A stretch of 64,000 bases of DNA from Isochrysis galbana (Eukaryota; Haptophyta; Isochrysidales; Isochrysidaceae): contig CM030934.1 of assembly GCA_018136815.1 (NCBI GenBank), forward strand, positions 497,479 through 561,478, given 5' to 3'. Both the position numbers and the translations under genes were made by a program. The notes below the pieces were generated by a model, which made no database searches, had not been told where the DNA came from, and was given only the letters and a program-made list of their open reading frames with translations. This document shows, piece by piece, positions 61,646 through 64,000 of the stretch (positions are counted from its first letter, which is position 1; every line of letters starts with the position of its first letter).

Positions 61646-64000
61646 TCACTGCCCCATGCTTGTGTAGCCTATGCCTACATCATCCATTCTCCCACTACCA
61701 TCGAGCGCTCTCAAATCGCCAGCCGAATGCTCTCTTCGAGGGGCATTGCCCCACGAGGCGGCGTCAACAGGTGAGGCCGGCGCCGGGGACATTCTGGCGG
61801 ATGCGGAAAAGCCAGTGGAAGAGCAAGGAGAAGCGGACACGCCGTAAGAAGAGCTGCACGCACGCCGCATGCTTGAGGGCGACGTGGCGTAGCCGGGCGA
61901 GGGGCACGAGCTAAGCGATCCAAGGCGCGCGGATGCTGAGCCGGGGCGATTCTGCGCAGATCGGGACCGGTAAAGCTTGCTCTTCAGCATGAGAAGATCA
62001 CCTTTGGCCTACCATGCATATTCAGAGTGGTCTTGCGGTCAAAGGCATGCAAGCAGGCTCTACTCCGACTAGAGAGCGCGGCGCAGGTGCGTGGCATGGA
62101 ATTTCTGACCACGTAAGACCGGCAAATATTTCTTCCGCCCGCCCACTCCCCTAGCGTCCTAGCAAAGCCTGAGCAAGGTTCCCATCGAAACCTTGGCTAG
62201 CAGACGAATCCAGACTTGAGACGCACGACTACCCAGAAAGCCGATCACAGTCCGCACCGCACCTGTGCCACCGTTTCGAGCGACCGCTTCTCTTCTGAAA
62301 GCATTTCTAGCTGACGCATCGTCTCTGCATTCTCGGCAGCAAGGGCGTCGGCTTGTGCCTCGGCGCGTTCGGCAGCTTCCCGCCGCTCTTGCTCGCGTGC
62401 CGATAGAGCTTCGATCTTTGAGAGGCACACAGAAGAAAGCAAGCATTCAGTCAGTTGCAGACGCGAGGAAGCTTGCGTGTGACTCAGGCGAGAGGCACCA
62501 TGTGCATCCCGGCCGACCTGACCTGCGCTCTGAGCTGTGCTTCGGCATGCCGCTGCTTCGCAAGCTCAGCCTCCTGCGCAGAAGCAGCAGCGCGACTCTC
62601 CTCGAGAGACATTTTGAGCTCGGCAAGACGTGCTTCTAGCGCATGCCGCCCTCCGACGGCTTCATGCACACGCGACTCCAGCTCGGCGTTGCGCCGCGCC
62701 ACAGCAGCGGCCTCGCTCCCAACCGCCTCGAGCTGTTGTTTTAGAGCCTCCTTTGCCGCCTGTAGAAATCGGAGGTGGAGGGGTATAGATTTACTACAAT
62801 TCTGCCGAGGCATGCAGGTGTGGGTTCGCACGATGCAAACGACAGAGTGCCCGCACGCTACACGGCATGGAGAAGCAGAGCCTTGAGTCTGCAAACCTGC
62901 TCCTCTTCGAGCTGTGACTCAAGCGCGGAGGATCTTTCTAATGCGGATGCAAGCTCCGCAGCGGCATTGCGCTTTGCCTCTTTGAGAGACTCCGCGGAGA
63001 CAAAATCGCGGCGAAAGTCCTCAAATAGCGCCTACAAAGGGGATGCGAGCAAGTCAGTAGACGAACGGGAAAGACGAGCGTGTGCGTGCCAATCGACATC
63101 TAGGATTGCGGCGTCCAAGGAGGTTGACACGCTTAAGCGCGCATCGTGCTCCTCATGTGCTACGCATCCAAGGACTGGGGTCAATACGATACGTAAGAAA
63201 GTGGCGATGCGCAAAACAGTGGCGAACCATGTGCGCCGTCGCCCACCTGATATGAAAGGAGTTGCTCCCTCAGCACCTCCGCGTCCGACGCCAACGCCGC
63301 TTTGTCATCGGCCATTTGCACAAGCAAGTTTTGCAACTTGCCAACTTGGCCCGCAGCGTCGACCTGCGTGTTCTGCGTTGGTGTCAGCTTGAGCTTGGCC
63401 ACTTCGACGCCAAACATGAGGGCATCGAGTGTATCTCGTCCAGCTGCCGAGCCTTTGATCGAAACGGGAGGGGTTGAGGACACATAGGTCAACTACAAGC
63501 CCGTGGTCCAAATGCACGCCCGCGGCTCAAGAGACCCCAGGACTCTCGCCGCCTAGCCTTCGTGTGTGGACCATTCCTCACCTGGGAGGATGGGCGCTGT
63601 GACGAGGACAGCTACCACAGCCTGGCCCGCCAATGAGGGCTGAAGCAGGCGTGTGATGGCTGAGTTGCGAAAAGGAACGACGGGCTTCTTTGCGGCTAGA
63701 TCATGGACAGCCACCTGTAAGCACGTGTGAGACAAGCGATCGACAAGGAGTGCCCTCAACACGCATGCACATCTACGCCCATGCGGCACTCATCATGGGA
63801 AGCATGTGCTTCAACCCGCCCCCGTGGCAGAGCCCAATCACCTTGAGCCAATGAAGACTCTTATTGATGGCGATGCCTTGGGATACTCTCAGCTGCGTTG
63901 AATTGAGGCTGGCAGCCTCTGAACCCGCCAGATCGACGAGTGTGAGCACCCCTGCCGACGTGTCAGTGAGCGTCTCCTTATCACCGCCGTCAGCCGCTCC
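61646..64000 (-). CDS. Kinesin motor protein, 5' end outside the window
   Basis: Microtubule motor. Exons (minus strand): 64000-63842 (continues beyond), 63714-63582, 63452-63247, 63031-62897, 62759-62523, 62415-62263, 62008-61646; GT-AG introns with matching phases give 461 residues to the stop. The motor part has LTLVDLAGSEAASLNSTQLR (switch II) and INKSLHWLK, then VPFRNSAITRLLQPSLAGQA (the PYRNSKLTxLLQ motif) and a short end of the motor (LDALMFGVEVAKLKL). Coiled coil follows: KLQNLLVQMADDKAALASDA, ESLKEAKRNAAAELASALER, LEARLAELKMSLEESRAAAS, then a Ser-rich tail. The P-loop and switch I lie outside. The motor-first order excludes C-terminal kinesin-14; the subfamily cannot be set. Introns are 103-254 bp. 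Confidence 0.9.

Overview
The window looks like nuclear DNA of a eukaryotic alga with a secondary (red-derived) plastid. A haptophyte would fit best, but I cannot fix the species. The reasons are: short GT-AG introns that join protein families exactly in frame; strictly eukaryotic families (nuclear-pore gp210, kinesin, BAR-PH-ArfGAP-ankyrin, ubiquitin E2); N-terminal signal-plus-transit-like leaders on at least two proteins (20.6 kb and 29.0 kb); high GC; long G/C and GA homopolymer tracts; and many LINE and hAT transposon relics. There is no operon structure, no rRNA or tRNA gene and no CRISPR array.

Layout. 0-2 kb: a hAT-like inverted-repeat element inserted into a promoter-like repeat. 2.9-8.1 kb (+): nucleoporin NUP210/gp210. 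8.4-13.6 kb (+): LINE remnants (ORF1-like protein, 3' half of reverse transcriptase plus C-terminal zinc-knuckle region), interrupted by a reverse-strand gene of the MGQYY/GDYxDE family. 14.0-16.5 kb (-): arylsulfatase-B-like sulfatase. 17-19 kb: hAT and LINE remnants. 19.8-20.6 kb (-): UBE2W-like ubiquitin conjugating enzyme with a secretory/plastid-type leader. 22.8-24.4 kb (+): GT31-like glycosyltransferase. 24.4-28.9 kb: no recognised gene; a tandem hairpin repeat. 29.0-30.0 kb (+): GNAT acetyltransferase. 31.6-33.2 kb (-): SET-domain protein. 35.2-40.1 kb: a nested transposon holding a 3-kb satellite of about 204-bp units. 41.3-45.7 kb (+): ACAP-type ArfGAP with two PH domains. 46-51.6 kb: repeats and low complexity. 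51.7-52.6 kb (-): YaaA/DUF328. 53.4-54 kb: dispersed/tandem repeat. 56.7-59.0 kb (-): multi-pass membrane protein of unknown function. 60-61 kb: hAT transposase relic. 61.6-64 kb (-): kinesin, 5' end cut by the window.

The host genes are ordinary single-copy cell-biology genes with no sign of acting together. The most distinctive content is the mobile DNA. A 4.9-kb element has 20-bp terminal inverted repeats and perfect 8-bp target duplications. It contains a second inverted-repeat element with TA duplications, which in turn holds a satellite array. A transposable promoter-like module (GC box plus TATA-like ATTAAAAGG) occurs three times, and one copy is split by a hAT-like element that still encodes a piece of the hAT dimerisation domain. 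Exon boundaries were worked out by eye from splice signals, reading frame and family conservation, without transcript data.
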